A stretch of 64,000 bases of DNA from positions 186,001 to 250,000 of the forward strand of contig NZ_JAFCLN010000002.1 of NCBI RefSeq assembly GCF_018129385.1, written 5' to 3'. The notes beneath the pieces are model-generated. The model saw nothing but the letters and a program-made list of their open reading frames with translations, made no database searches and was not told the DNA's origin. Origin of the DNA: Bradyrhizobium lablabi (GTDB lineage Bacteria; Pseudomonadota; Alphaproteobacteria; Rhizobiales; Xanthobacteraceae). Position numbers and translations under genes: made by a program. Shown piece by piece: positions 48,165 to 57,348 of the stretch (position 1 is its first letter; the number at the start of each line of letters is the position of its first letter).

Positions 48165-49676
48165 ATGACGGTCTGGCGAACGACAAAGGCACGGATAGGC
48201 ACCTGGTTCGGCTTCGGCCTGATGTGCGTCGGCATGTTCATGGCGATCCTCGACATCCAGGTCGTCGCCACCTCGCTGCCGACAATCCAGAGCGCGCTGA
48301 GGATTTCGCCTGACCGGATGAGCTGGATCCAGACGGTCTATCTGATCGCCGAGATAACGGCCATTCCGCTCACCGGCTGGCTGACGCGGGTCCTGACGCT
48401 GCGCTGGCTGTTCGTGATCGCGATCTCCGTCTTCACGGTGACGTCGGTCGGCTGCGCCTTCAGCACCAGTTTTGCATCGCTGGTGATCTTCCGCATCTTC
48501 CAGGGCTTTGCCGGCGGCACGCTGATCCCCGCGGTATTCTCCGGAATCTTCCTGCTGTTTCCGGCGCGCGCCCATCCGGTGGCCGGAACGATCGCCGGCA
48601 TCATGGCGGTGCTGGCGCCGACGGTCGGGCCCGTCGTCGGCGGCTGGATCACGCACCATTACTCCTGGCCCTGGCTGTTCCTGGTCAACGTGATCCCCGG
48701 CGTGGTTGCCGCGCTCGCAACGCCATTCCTGCTGCCGTGGGGCAGGGCGCGTCTCAATCACCTCAGAAATTTCGACGCAATCTCGCTGGCGCTGATGGCG
48801 ATTGCGCTGGCGAGCCTCGAGATCGGATTGAAGCAGGCGCCGCAGTCGGGCTGGCTCTCTGTGCTGTGCTTTGCACTGTTTGCCCTGTGCGCCGTCACCA
48901 CCGCGCTGTTTGCGATCCGTACCCTGAAGGCGGTGCAGCCGATCGTCGAGCTTTCGACGCTGAGAGTGCGGCCGTTCTCGATCGGCTGCGTGCTGAGCTT
49001 TTGCCTTGGCGTCGGCCTGTTCGGCGCGGTCTATCTGATGCCGGTCTTTCTGGCCTATGTCCGTCAGCACGATGCGCTGGAGATCGGCAAGATCATTCTG
49101 GTGACGGGCGCAGCGCAACTGGTGGCCGCGCCGATCGCGGGCGCGCTGGAGAGCCGGGCCAATCCGCTTTGGCTATCCGCATTCGGCTTTTCCCTGTTCG
49201 CGGTCGGGCTCGGCATGAGCGCGTTCGAAAGCAGCACCGCCGATTTCGACGAGATGTTCTGGCCGCAGGTGCTGCGCGGCTTTGCGGCGATGTTCTGCTT
49301 GTTGCCGCCGACCCGGATGGCGCTTCAGACGTTGCCGCACAAGCAGGTGCCCGACGCCAGCGGTCTGTTCAACATGATGCGCAACCTCGGCGGCGCCGTT
49401 GGCATTGCGCTGATCGATACCATCCTCTACGGCCGCACCAGCGGCCATATCGAGGCCATCCGGCAGCGCCTCGCCGCCGGCGATGTGGCGACCGCGCAAG
49501 CGATCGGGCTGGACCGGATTCCCTCGGACTTGTCGACGGCCACCGAAGCGATCGAGCAGGCGGCCTTCGCCGCCAGCACCAACGAGGCGTGGGCCATGAT
49601 GGCCGGAATCGCGGTGCTGGGCCTGCTGCTGATTCCGTTTGCGCGCTCAAAGCGGGGCGATGGGAAGCCGAGCTAG
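48165..49676 (+). CDS. DHA2-family MFS efflux transporter (EmrB/QacA-like)
   Basis: A 503-residue protein with about 14 membrane helices. MFMAILDIQVVATSLPTIQ is the conserved motif D1 of 14-helix DHA2 exporters, and LTGWLTRVLTLRWLF the motif A loop. GIMAVLAPTVGPVVGGWI is motif C, typical of antiporters. It should export drugs or metabolites by proton exchange. No emrA adaptor is adjacent. The substrate is unknown. Confidence 0.92.
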   Translation: MTVWRTTKARIGTWFGFGLMCVGMFMAILDIQVVATSLPTIQSALRISPDRMSWIQTVYLIAEITAIPLTGWLTRVLTLRWLFVIAISVFTVTSVGCAFSTSFASLVIFRIFQGFAGGTLIPAVFSGIFLLFPARAHPVAGTIAGIMAVLAPTVGPVVGGWITHHYSWPWLFLVNVIPGVVAALATPFLLPWGRARLNHLRNFDAISLALMAIALASLEIGLKQAPQSGWLSVLCFALFALCAVTTALFAIRTLKAVQPIVELSTLRVRPFSIGCVLSFCLGVGLFGAVYLMPVFLAYVRQHDALEIGKIILVTGAAQLVAAPIAGALESRANPLWLSAFGFSLFAVGLGMSAFESSTADFDEMFWPQVLRGFAAMFCLLPPTRMALQTLPHKQVPDASGLFNMMRNLGGAVGIALIDTILYGRTSGHIEAIRQRLAAGDVATAQAIGLDRIPSDLSTATEAIEQAAFAASTNEAWAMMAGIAVLGLLLIPFARSKRGDGKPS

Positions 49677-49680
49677 GACT

Positions 49681-49799
49681 TTCGTTCCCCGGACGCGGCG
49701 CAGCACGGAGTGATGCGCCGCAGAGCCGGGGGCCATTGGGCCGGGGGTCCCGGCTCTACGAAGCAGCGTTTCACGCTGCATCGCATCCGGGACACGAGA
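49681..49799. repeat. Intergenic repeat (TTCGTTCCCCGGACGC family)
   Basis: GTTCCCCGGACGCGGCGCAGCA and CAGAGCCGGGGG on the left face GTCCCGGCTCTACG and GCTGCATCGCATCCGGGACACGA on the right, an imperfect 119-base palindrome lying between two convergent genes. I recall the family from bradyrhizobia. Confidence 0.7.
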
Positions 49800-49802
49800 G
49801 GC

Positions 49803-50783
49803 TCAACCCGCCGTCATCCGCACGCCGAGCCGTCCGGCCAGTTCCTGCGTGAACTGCCAGGCGACGCGGCCGGAACGCGAGCCGCGCGTGGTCGACCATT
49901 CCAGCGCCTCGCGCTCGAGTTCCTCTTCGGCGAGCTTGATGCCGAAATGGCCGCAATAGCCCTTTACCATCGCGAGATACTCGTCCTGGCTACAGCGATG
50001 GAAGCCGAGCCAGAGGCCGAAGCGATCGGACAGCGAGACCTTTTCCTCGACCGCTTCGCCGGGATTGATCGCAGTCGAGCGCTCGTTCTCGATCATCTCG
50101 CGCGCCAGGAGGTGCCGCCGGTTGGAGGTGGCGTAGAGGATGACATTCTCGGGGCGGCCCTCGATGCCGCCTTCCAGCACCGCCTTGAGCGACTTGTAGG
50201 AGGCATCGTTGCCGTCGAACGACAGGTCGTCGCAGAACACGATGAAGCGGAAATCCGAATCCCGCAGCAGGTCCATCAGGGCGGGCAGGCTCTCGATGTC
50301 CTCGCGGTGAATCTCGATGAGCTTCAGCTTGTCGGCCGGCTTGCGGTTCAGATTGATGCTGGCATGGGACGCTTTCACCAGCGAGGACTTGCCCATGCCG
50401 CGCGCGCCCCACAGCAGCGCGTTGTTGGCGGGTAGGCCGTTGGCGAAGCGCTCGGTGTTTTCCACCAGGATATCGCGCATCCGGTCGATGCCCTTGAGCA
50501 GGTCCATCTCGACCCGGCTCACGCGCGGTACCGGCGACAGCCGTCCGTCCGGGTGCCAGACAAAGGCATCGGCGCTGCCGAACGTTTCGGCGGTCGCAGC
50601 GGGCGGGACGGCGGCGGAAAGGTGCGCCGCGATGGCTTCCAGCGCGTTTGCGATCCGCTCCGCATTGCCGTCTGTTAACGCAGCCGCCGGACGTTTTGTC
50701 GCGGGCTTGGCAACCTCAGGGGTTGCGGCCTTGGAGGCCGCCCGAGGGGCAGTTTTATTAGGTTTCTTGGGTTTCTTGGACAT
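49803..50783 (-). CDS. DUF815-family AAA-type ATPase
   Basis: A 326-residue cytoplasmic ATPase. A Lys/Ala/Pro-rich N-terminus precedes LLWGARGMGKSSLVKA (Walker A) and FRFIVFCDDLSFD (Walker B), and a C-terminal FTQELAGRL helix follows. The family (DUF815, YifB-unrelated) is widespread in proteobacteria next to yajC-secDF or translocase genes. Its function is unknown. It diverges from yajC with about 190 bases between starts. Confidence 0.85.
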   Translation of the reverse strand: MSKKPKKPNKTAPRAASKAATPEVAKPATKRPAAALTDGNAERIANALEAIAAHLSAAVPPAATAETFGSADAFVWHPDGRLSPVPRVSRVEMDLLKGIDRMRDILVENTERFANGLPANNALLWGARGMGKSSLVKASHASINLNRKPADKLKLIEIHREDIESLPALMDLLRDSDFRFIVFCDDLSFDGNDASYKSLKAVLEGGIEGRPENVILYATSNRRHLLAREMIENERSTAINPGEAVEEKVSLSDRFGLWLGFHRCSQDEYLAMVKGYCGHFGIKLAEEELEREALEWSTTRGSRSGRVAWQFTQELAGRLGVRMTAG

Positions 50784-50970
50784 TGGCGAAGTTCCTGACG
50801 GGGCAGCCTTATCGGGCCTTGGCAGGTCTCGCAAGCTGCCTAAATGAGAAGCCAGCCAGCGTTGCAATTGGGACCGCGGCCGCTATAGTCCGCGCGAATT
50901 TGGCCCGAACCGGCCCCGGCGCGTCCCGCGCTTGCCGGTTCTTTTCCGTCTTACCCCGAGGATTGTCCGA

Positions 50971-51333
50971 ATGCTGATTACCCCTGCGTTTGCCCAGGCC
51001 GCAGCCGGTGGCGATGCCAACAGCATGCTCATGTCGCTGCTGCCGTTCGCGCTGATCTTCGTGATCATGTATTTCCTGATTCTGCGCCCGCAGCAGAAGA
51101 AGGTGAAGGACCACCAGGAACTGGTGAAGAACATCCGCCGCGGCGATACCGTGGTGACCTCGGGCGGTCTCGTCGGCAAGGTGACCAAGGTGGTCGACGA
51201 CGACCAGATCGAGTTCGAAATCTCCGACGGCGTGCGCGTGCGCCAGATGCGGCAGATGATTTCCGGCGTGCGCGCCAAGGGCGAGCCGGCCAAGGAGAAG
51301 GCCGAAGCCAAGGACGATGCGACCGCGAAGTGA
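50971..51333 (+). CDS. yajC: Preprotein translocase accessory subunit YajC
   Basis: A 120-residue protein with one membrane helix (SLLPFALIFVIMYFLILRPQ), the RPQQKKVKDHQELVKN signature after it and a small soluble C-terminal domain. YajC associates with SecDF and SecYEG. The start at 50971 gives MLITPAFAQAAAGG. It is the first gene of yajC-secD-secF. Confidence 0.95.
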   Translation: MLITPAFAQAAAGGDANSMLMSLLPFALIFVIMYFLILRPQQKKVKDHQELVKNIRRGDTVVTSGGLVGKVTKVVDDDQIEFEISDGVRVRQMRQMISGVRAKGEPAKEKAEAKDDATAK

Positions 51334-51374
51334 TTGCGCGCCGCATTCTCTCCTGATCTGACAGGTCATATCCG

Positions 51375-52976
51375 ATGTTGTATTTCTCGCGGTGGAAGGC
51401 GCTGGCGACCGTCCTTACGGCGCTGATCGTCTGCCTGTTCGCCGTTCCGAACTTCTTTCCGGAATCCACGGTCAAGACCTGGCCGAGATGGGCGCAGCGC
51501 CATCTGGTGCTTGGCCTCGATCTGCAAGGCGGCTCCTATCTTCTGCTGGAAGTCGACGGCAACTCTGTAAAGAGGGATCGGCTCAATGCCATTCGGGACG
51601 ACGTGCGGAAGGTTTTGCGCGATGCCCGGATCGTCAATTCCGGTGCCGTAGTCCGCGGCGACGCCGTTGAAGTTCGCATCACCAAGGATACCGACGTTCC
51701 CGCTGCGCTCTCCAAGCTGCGCGATCTCGCGCAGCCCCTTGGGGGCCTGATGGGAGGGAGCGGGCAGCGCGACCTCGAAGTGTCGGACGCAGGCGGCGGC
51801 TTGATCCGCCTCACCGTTCCGCAGCCGGCGATTCTCGATCGCATGCGCAAGACCATAGAGCAGTCGATCCAGATCGTCGAACGCCGCGTCAATGAACTCG
51901 GCACCGTCGAGCCTCTGATTCAGCGTCAGGGCACCGACCGCATCCTGGTGCAGGTGCCGGGCCTTCAGGATCCGACCCGCCTGAAGGAATTGCTTGGCAA
52001 GACCGCCAAGATGGAATTCCGCATGGTCGACCTTACCGTGTCGCCCGAGCAGGCGGCCGGCGGCCGCGTTCCGGCCGATTCGGAATTGCTGCCCAGCGCC
52101 GAAAACCCCGGCCAGAACTACGTCATCAAGAAGCAGGTGCTGGTATCCGGTGGCGACCTGACCGACGCGCAGCCCGGGTTTGATCAGCGCAGCGGCCAGC
52201 CGATCGTCTCCTTCAAGTTCAATACGACGGGCGCGCGCAAGTTCGCGCAGGCGACCACCGAGCATGTGAAAGAGCCGTTCGCGATCGTACTCGACAACCA
52301 GGTGATCTCCGCGCCGGTAATCCAGGAGCCGATTACGGGTGGCCAAGGACAGATTTCCGGCAACTTTACCGTCCAGCAAGCCAACGACCTCGCGATCTTG
52401 CTGCGCGCCGGCGCGCTGCCGGCGCCGCTCACGGTGGTTGAAGAGCGCACCGTCGGCCCGGGCCTCGGCGCGGACTCGATCGAAAAGGGCGAGCTCGCCG
52501 CGTATGTCGGCTCGATCCTGGTCATCATCTTCATGCTGGTCACCTACCGCCTGTTCGGCGTGTTCGCCAATATCGCGGTCGCGATCAACGTCGCCATGAT
52601 CTTCGGCATCCTGTCGCTGCTCAACGCCACGCTGACACTGCCCGGTATCGCCGGCATCGTGCTCACCGTCGGCATCGCCGTCGATTCCAACGTGCTGATC
52701 TACGAGCGTATCCGCGAGGAGCTCCGAGCCGGTCGCACGCCGATCTCGGCCATCGATGCTGGGTTCAGGCGTGCGCTGGCGACAATTCTCGACTCCAACA
52801 TCACCACCTTCATCGCCGCAGCGGTGCTGTTCTATATCGGTACCGGACCGGTTCGCGGTTTTGCCGTGACGCTCGGCATCGGCATCATCACCACTGTCTT
52901 CACCGCCTTCACTGTAACCCGCCTGATCGTGGCGTGGTGGGTGCAGTGGAAGCGGCCGAAGACTGTGCCGATCTGA
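51375..52976 (+). CDS. secD: Protein translocase subunit SecD
   Basis: A 533-residue protein with an N-terminal helix (LATVLTALIVCLFAVPNFF), the LGLDLQGGSYLLLEVD motif, a large periplasmic P1 domain and five C-terminal helices including ILVIIFMLVTYRLFGVFANIAVAINVAMI and VGIAVDSNVLIYERIREEL. With SecF it uses the proton gradient to pull exported proteins across the inner membrane. Confidence 0.97.
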   Translation: MLYFSRWKALATVLTALIVCLFAVPNFFPESTVKTWPRWAQRHLVLGLDLQGGSYLLLEVDGNSVKRDRLNAIRDDVRKVLRDARIVNSGAVVRGDAVEVRITKDTDVPAALSKLRDLAQPLGGLMGGSGQRDLEVSDAGGGLIRLTVPQPAILDRMRKTIEQSIQIVERRVNELGTVEPLIQRQGTDRILVQVPGLQDPTRLKELLGKTAKMEFRMVDLTVSPEQAAGGRVPADSELLPSAENPGQNYVIKKQVLVSGGDLTDAQPGFDQRSGQPIVSFKFNTTGARKFAQATTEHVKEPFAIVLDNQVISAPVIQEPITGGQGQISGNFTVQQANDLAILLRAGALPAPLTVVEERTVGPGLGADSIEKGELAAYVGSILVIIFMLVTYRLFGVFANIAVAINVAMIFGILSLLNATLTLPGIAGIVLTVGIAVDSNVLIYERIREELRAGRTPISAIDAGFRRALATILDSNITTFIAAAVLFYIGTGPVRGFAVTLGIGIITTVFTAFTVTRLIVAWWVQWKRPKTVPI

Positions 52977-52992
52977 GTTTGCGGAGCCGGCT

Positions 52993-54042
52993 GTGACCAC
53001 CCAATTCGTTCTGATCTCTCTGGCCGTTCTGATTGCCGTGTTGACCGTTGTCAGCGTGCTCGATCTGTTGCCGCCGCTGCGTATCGTACCCGACGACACG
53101 CATTTCGACTTCACCCAGTTCCGCCGCATCTCGTTTCCAATCTCGGCGGCGCTGTCGATCGCCGCAATCATCCTGTTCTTCACCCACCCTTTGAATTTCG
53201 GCATCGACTTCAAGGGCGGCACCTTGATGGAGGTACGAGCCAAATCCGGTACCGCCGACATCGCGCAGATGCGCACCACGCTCGGCAGTCTCGGGCTTGG
53301 TGAAGTGCAATTACAGCAATTCGGCGAAGGTCAGGCCGACGTGTTGCTGCGCGTCGCGGAGCAGCCCGGCGGGGACAAGGAGCAGCAGGTTGCTGTCGAC
53401 AAGATCCGCGCCGCGCTTGGCGATTCCGTCGAGTATCGCCGCGTCGAGGTGGTGGGACCGCGCGTTTCCGGCGAGCTTCTCGCCTACGGCATGCTCGGGC
53501 TGATGCTGGCGATCGTCGGCATCCTGATCTATCTCTGGTTCCGCTTCGAGTGGCAGTTCGCGCTCGGCGCCATGATCGCCAACGTGCACGACATCGTGCT
53601 GACCATCGGCTTCATGTCGATCTCGCAGGTCGATTTCGACCTGACCAGTATCGCGGCGCTGCTGACGATTCTCGGTTACTCGCTCAACGACACCGTCGTC
53701 ATCTACGACCGCATCCGCGAAATGCTGCGGCGCTACAAGAAGATGCCGATGCCGCAGCTCCTGAACGAGTCCATCAACTCGACGCTGTCGCGCTCGATCA
53801 TCACCCACGTCACGGTGACGCTGGCGTTGCTTGCGCTGCTCCTGTTCGGCGGTCACGCCATCCACAGCTTCACGGCCGTGATGATGTTCGGCGTGGTGCT
53901 GGTCGGCACCTATACGTCGATCTTCATCGCCGCGCCGATCCTGATCTATCTCGGTGTCGGTGAACACCGGGCCGACGCCGAGGACAAGCCGGAGAAGATG
54001 GAAAAGCCGAACAAGCCGGAAAAACTGGCAGCCAAGAAGTAA
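52993..54042 (+). CDS. secF: Protein translocase subunit SecF
   Basis: A 349-residue RND-type partner of SecD. FGIDFKGGTLMEV is the hallmark motif after helix 1; GYSLNDTVVIYDRIREMLR is the conserved helix 4-5 block, and five C-terminal helices complete the fold. It begins at a GTG 16 bases after secD and ends in a Lys-rich tail. Confidence 0.96.
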   Translation: MTTQFVLISLAVLIAVLTVVSVLDLLPPLRIVPDDTHFDFTQFRRISFPISAALSIAAIILFFTHPLNFGIDFKGGTLMEVRAKSGTADIAQMRTTLGSLGLGEVQLQQFGEGQADVLLRVAEQPGGDKEQQVAVDKIRAALGDSVEYRRVEVVGPRVSGELLAYGMLGLMLAIVGILIYLWFRFEWQFALGAMIANVHDIVLTIGFMSISQVDFDLTSIAALLTILGYSLNDTVVIYDRIREMLRRYKKMPMPQLLNESINSTLSRSIITHVTVTLALLALLLFGGHAIHSFTAVMMFGVVLVGTYTSIFIAAPILIYLGVGEHRADAEDKPEKMEKPNKPEKLAAKK

Positions 54043-54048
54043 AAATCC

Positions 54049-54429
54049 ATGACCGCGCCCTCGGACCTGCATTTCCCGAGGTCGGCCCCGATCGATGCCT
54101 ACGGTAAGGGCGGGTTCGCCTTTGCCGACATGTCGCATCGTGGCTCGCTGCTCTGCCTGCCGGATGCGATCTGGGCCTGGCCGGTGATGAGGCCGCAGGA
54201 GATCGACCGCTACTCCCTGACAAAGGTCTTTGAGGCCGCCAACAGCATCGATACCTTGATCGTCGGTACCGGCACGGAAGTCTGGGTGCCGCCGCGCGAA
54301 TTGCGGGAGGCACTGCGCGCCGTGAAGGTGGTGCTCGACGCCATGCAGACGGGGCCTGCGATCCGCACCTACAACATCATGCTGGGAGAGCGGCGGCGCG
54401 TTGCGGCCGCGCTGATCGCGGTGCCATGA
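54049..54429 (+). CDS. Mth938-like (DUF498) protein, NDUFAF3 homologue
   Basis: A 126-residue soluble protein of the Mth938 fold. IDTLIVGTGTEVWVPP is the diagnostic GxG loop. The eukaryotic homologue NDUFAF3 assembles mitochondrial complex I, so a role in respiratory complex assembly is plausible. It begins 6 bases after secF and overlaps the next gene by four bases. This position after secDF in alphaproteobacteria is one I recall as conserved. Confidence 0.85.
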   Translation: MTAPSDLHFPRSAPIDAYGKGGFAFADMSHRGSLLCLPDAIWAWPVMRPQEIDRYSLTKVFEAANSIDTLIVGTGTEVWVPPRELREALRAVKVVLDAMQTGPAIRTYNIMLGERRRVAAALIAVP

Positions 54430-55295
54430 GCGAAGTGCAGTCGCCCGAAGAGGCCGCCGCCTTCTGCGCCGATCTGGTGCGCACGCACGATTTCCCGCGC
54501 TACGCTTCGACCCTGTTCCTGCCGAGTGTGCACCGCCGCCCGCTGCTGGCGCTCTACGCCTTCAATGTGGAGATATCGCGCGTGCGTGAGGTGGTCACCC
54601 AGCCGCTGCCGGGCGAAATCCGCCTGCGCTGGTGGAGCGATCTGCTGCTCGGGGAGGACCACGGCGGCATTGAGGGCAGCCCGGTGGCCGCCGAGCTGTT
54701 ATGGGCGGTCCGGACCTGGCGGCTGCCGATCGACCGGCTGGTGCGGCTGGTCGAGGAGCATGAATTCGACCTCTACAACGATCCGATGCCGTCGCTGTCG
54801 GCGCTGGAAGGCTACGCCAATGACACCGCATCGGCGCTGTTCGCCTGCGGCACGCGTTTCCTGCTGCGGCCATCGGCGGAGATCGACCATGTTGCGCGCC
54901 ATGCCGGCCTTGCCTACGGCCTGACGCAGGTCATTTCGGCGCTGCCGATCGACACTGCCCGGCGCCAGCTATTCGTCCCGTTGCAACTGCTGGAGCAGAA
55001 CGGCAGCGGCCAGCACGAGGTTTTTGCCGGCAAGCAGACGCCCGGAATGCGGGTCGCCATCGATCAGTTGATAGATGAGGCAAAAAAGCATCTCGACACG
55101 GCGTTGCGGTTGCTGGCGGAGGTGCCCGCAGACGTCCGCCCGGCCTTCCTGCCGCTGGCGCTGGCGCGCCGCGACCTGAAGCGGATGTCGCGGGCCGACT
55201 ACGATCCCTTCGTGCCGCGGCGGACACCGCGCCTTCGATTACTCTGGACGCTGTGGCGAGCCTCCCGCTCCCCGGAGTTTAGGGGCGGGGACTAG
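54426..55295 (+). CDS. Squalene/phytoene synthase-family protein, NDUFAF6-like
   Basis: A 289-residue all-alpha isoprenoid-synthase-fold protein. RWWSDLLLGEDHGG and LYNDPMP occupy the places of the Asp-rich motifs but are not the canonical DxxxD of true phytoene synthases. Together with the overlap with the NDUFAF3 homologue, this points to the NDUFAF6-type group, which assists complex I assembly in mitochondria and is probably not a prenyl-transferase. No carotenoid or hopanoid gene is nearby. Activity is unknown. Confidence 0.75.
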   Translation: MSEVQSPEEAAAFCADLVRTHDFPRYASTLFLPSVHRRPLLALYAFNVEISRVREVVTQPLPGEIRLRWWSDLLLGEDHGGIEGSPVAAELLWAVRTWRLPIDRLVRLVEEHEFDLYNDPMPSLSALEGYANDTASALFACGTRFLLRPSAEIDHVARHAGLAYGLTQVISALPIDTARRQLFVPLQLLEQNGSGQHEVFAGKQTPGMRVAIDQLIDEAKKHLDTALRLLAEVPADVRPAFLPLALARRDLKRMSRADYDPFVPRRTPRLRLLWTLWRASRSPEFRGGD

Positions 55296-55323
55296 CAACA
55301 GCGCGCCATGCTCTCGATTGTAT

Positions 55324-56037
55324 TCAACCTGCCGCCCGGAACTGCACTTCGCCGTTGTTCAGGAAACAGGTCTTCGTAAAGAGCGTCAGATCGAGCGGGT
55401 TCGGCGATCTGACGTCTTCCAGATCCGGGAGCGGCTTCGTCGACGGATCGTACGACCGATCGATTTGGGAGATGAAGACGAAGATCAATCCCTTTGCCCG
55501 TGCGAACGACTGGAGCGTTCGAACCTGACGCATCAGTGCCGGGTTCTCGCGCTTCTGATCGAGCAATTGCAGATAGTCGATGACCACCAGCGTGCCGCGG
55601 GGCGCGGTGGCCAACTTGCCGACGATGTAACCCGCGCTGATGTTGTCCGAGTTGTCGAATTCGAACAGGCTATGGAAATTCGCCGGCTCCACGCCGATCG
55701 CGCGGAAACAATTCAGCATGTCCCATTTTGTGTACTCAAGGGTGAAAAACACAGCCCTGTTGCCGGACTTCATCGCTTGCACGGCAAGCTCAAGGCTCAT
55801 CAAGGTCTTGCCGTGACCGGGACGTGCGCCTACCAGCACAAGATCGCCGCGAGACAGCCGCGCAAACAGTTTGCCGGCCGGCGTTTCGGATGAAGCGCGG
55901 GCTACCAGCAAGCTCCAGCCGGCAAAACCCTCCTGTGCGGCAATTCGATCAAGCGCTTCGTGCAGGGGAATGCGTGCTTCGCGGGATAGAAGCCGGGCCT
56001 TCCGTCTCAATTGATAAACAGGCGCAGACAGTCGCAT
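55324..56037 (-). CDS. DnaB-like RecA-fold ATPase, stand-alone
   Basis: A 237-residue protein corresponding to the helicase C-terminal domain of DnaB. GARPGHGKT at residues 70-78 is Walker A, FFTLEYTKWDM resembles the DnaB catalytic-Glu segment, VVIDYLQLLD near residue 151 is Walker B, and FISQIDR carries the sensor. The N-terminal DnaB domain is absent; residues 1-50 are a short helical region. It could be a DNA-handling ATPase related to RadA/DnaB. It stands alone, and its role is unknown. Confidence 0.8.
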   Translation of the reverse strand: MRLSAPVYQLRRKARLLSREARIPLHEALDRIAAQEGFAGWSLLVARASSETPAGKLFARLSRGDLVLVGARPGHGKTLMSLELAVQAMKSGNRAVFFTLEYTKWDMLNCFRAIGVEPANFHSLFEFDNSDNISAGYIVGKLATAPRGTLVVIDYLQLLDQKRENPALMRQVRTLQSFARAKGLIFVFISQIDRSYDPSTKPLPDLEDVRSPNPLDLTLFTKTCFLNNGEVQFRAAG

Positions 56038-56237
56038 CGTGAGAACCTCCCATTGCGAGCAGTTGTCGCAACCCCTCCTTATGCTTGATGCTCGAACAGT
56101 CGGTTCGATGATCGATGGTGGCCCGGCATGAATGATGCTTTCCCATTGGAGGGGGGAGGCGCGGGCCGCGCCGGAATCAAATTATAGCCCGATCCCTTGC
56201 GGGGCGATACCGCCTGGCTTGGGCGCAATGGGGAAAG

Positions 56238-57341
56238 TCAACGCGCGGGCGAATTCAGGTCGGCCGATTCGAAGTTGAACCGGTCGCGCAGGTTCTTTCG
56301 CGATTCCAGAATGTCTCGCAGGAATGCGCGGTCTTCATCATTGCGCATCATCGGCTCGATCAGGTCGAGCTGGTTCATGGCCACGAGTTGCAGGATTTCC
56401 GTGCGCGGCTTGCCGGCGGCATCGCGCGGCAGCGCATGCACCACCTGGATATGTTCCGGCGGTTTTGCGCCCCTGGCGGCGGTGAGCTCGTCGCGCAACT
56501 GCTGTTCCAGCGAGGCCTGATCGGCCTCGACGAAGGCATAGAGCCCGACGCCGGTGCGGCGATCGGCAAAGGCGACGATGGCGGCATCGCGCACGGCAGG
56601 ATTTTTGCGGATCAGTTCGGCCAGAACAGGCGCATCATTGACCAGCCGCTTGCCGCCGCCTTCACGGTCCCTGAAATTGAACAGACCCCGCGTGATCGCC
56701 TGATAGACCTTCTTGCCCGTCTTGAGCCAGACGCTGGCGACCAGCGACTTGCGCGCCAGGATCTTTCGCTCCTTCGCCGTCAGCGCTTCCGGCGCGTAGC
56801 TGCGCTTGTGCTTGAGCATGTGGCGCAAATCTTCATAGGCGGCGACACGGAACAGCCAGCTTCGCCGGGAGAAGCAGGCCGCAAGCTGAAAATCCGTGAG
56901 GTACGCACGGCCGTCGCGGCCGACCAGCCAGTTCTGCTCCTTGGCGAGATCGTTGTGGCAGATGCGCGCGCGGTGCAGCCGATGCAGCGCCTGTCTTGCG
57001 GATCGGAAATAGGCGGCATCGCCGTGCGGCTTTGCAAGATGCAACGCGACGCCATCGATGAAGCCGCGCACCAGGGCGCGCCGTCCGGCCCACAGCAATT
57101 TTGGACCGACATTGAGGTCGCGGGCACGCTCCAGCGCGCGCCGTTCGCGGGAGAACAGATGCAGCGCCAGCCCGTACGACCACCACGGCACCTCGTCGAG
57201 CCGGCGCAGCACGCCGTCGACCTCGCCGCCGTCGACGCGAAACCGGCCGCGCTCGACAATGGAAAACACGTCGCGCTTGAGCAGCACGCCGTCACGCCAG
57301 CGTGCCGCAAGCTCCGCGGCGTCATGCTTCGGCAGGCTCAT
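56238..57341 (-). CDS. Kinase-like protein fused to an AMP-binding-enzyme C-terminal domain
   Basis: A 367-residue protein. The first 200 residues look like a small protein-kinase/RIO-type fold: HNDLAKEQN at 129-137 is the catalytic loop and TDFQLA at 149-154 the DFG-like motif. The last third (AAIVAFADRRTGVGLYAFVEAD, LRDELTAARGAKPPEHIQVV, LPRDAAGKPRTEIL) matches the C-terminal lid domain of acyl-CoA synthetases, including the conserved catalytic lysine position. The large N-terminal synthetase domain is missing. It lies 7 bases after trmFO on the same strand. Function is unknown. Confidence 0.75.
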   Translation of the reverse strand: MSLPKHDAAELAARWRDGVLLKRDVFSIVERGRFRVDGGEVDGVLRRLDEVPWWSYGLALHLFSRERRALERARDLNVGPKLLWAGRRALVRGFIDGVALHLAKPHGDAAYFRSARQALHRLHRARICHNDLAKEQNWLVGRDGRAYLTDFQLAACFSRRSWLFRVAAYEDLRHMLKHKRSYAPEALTAKERKILARKSLVASVWLKTGKKVYQAITRGLFNFRDREGGGKRLVNDAPVLAELIRKNPAVRDAAIVAFADRRTGVGLYAFVEADQASLEQQLRDELTAARGAKPPEHIQVVHALPRDAAGKPRTEILQLVAMNQLDLIEPMMRNDEDRAFLRDILESRKNLRDRFNFESADLNSPAR

Positions 57342-57348
57342 CAGATGC

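Noticed and set aside
51366..53279. 637-codon open frame on the minus strand opposite secD
   Set aside because: It is antisense to secD/secF, has no domain, and long antisense frames are expected in GC-rich DNA.
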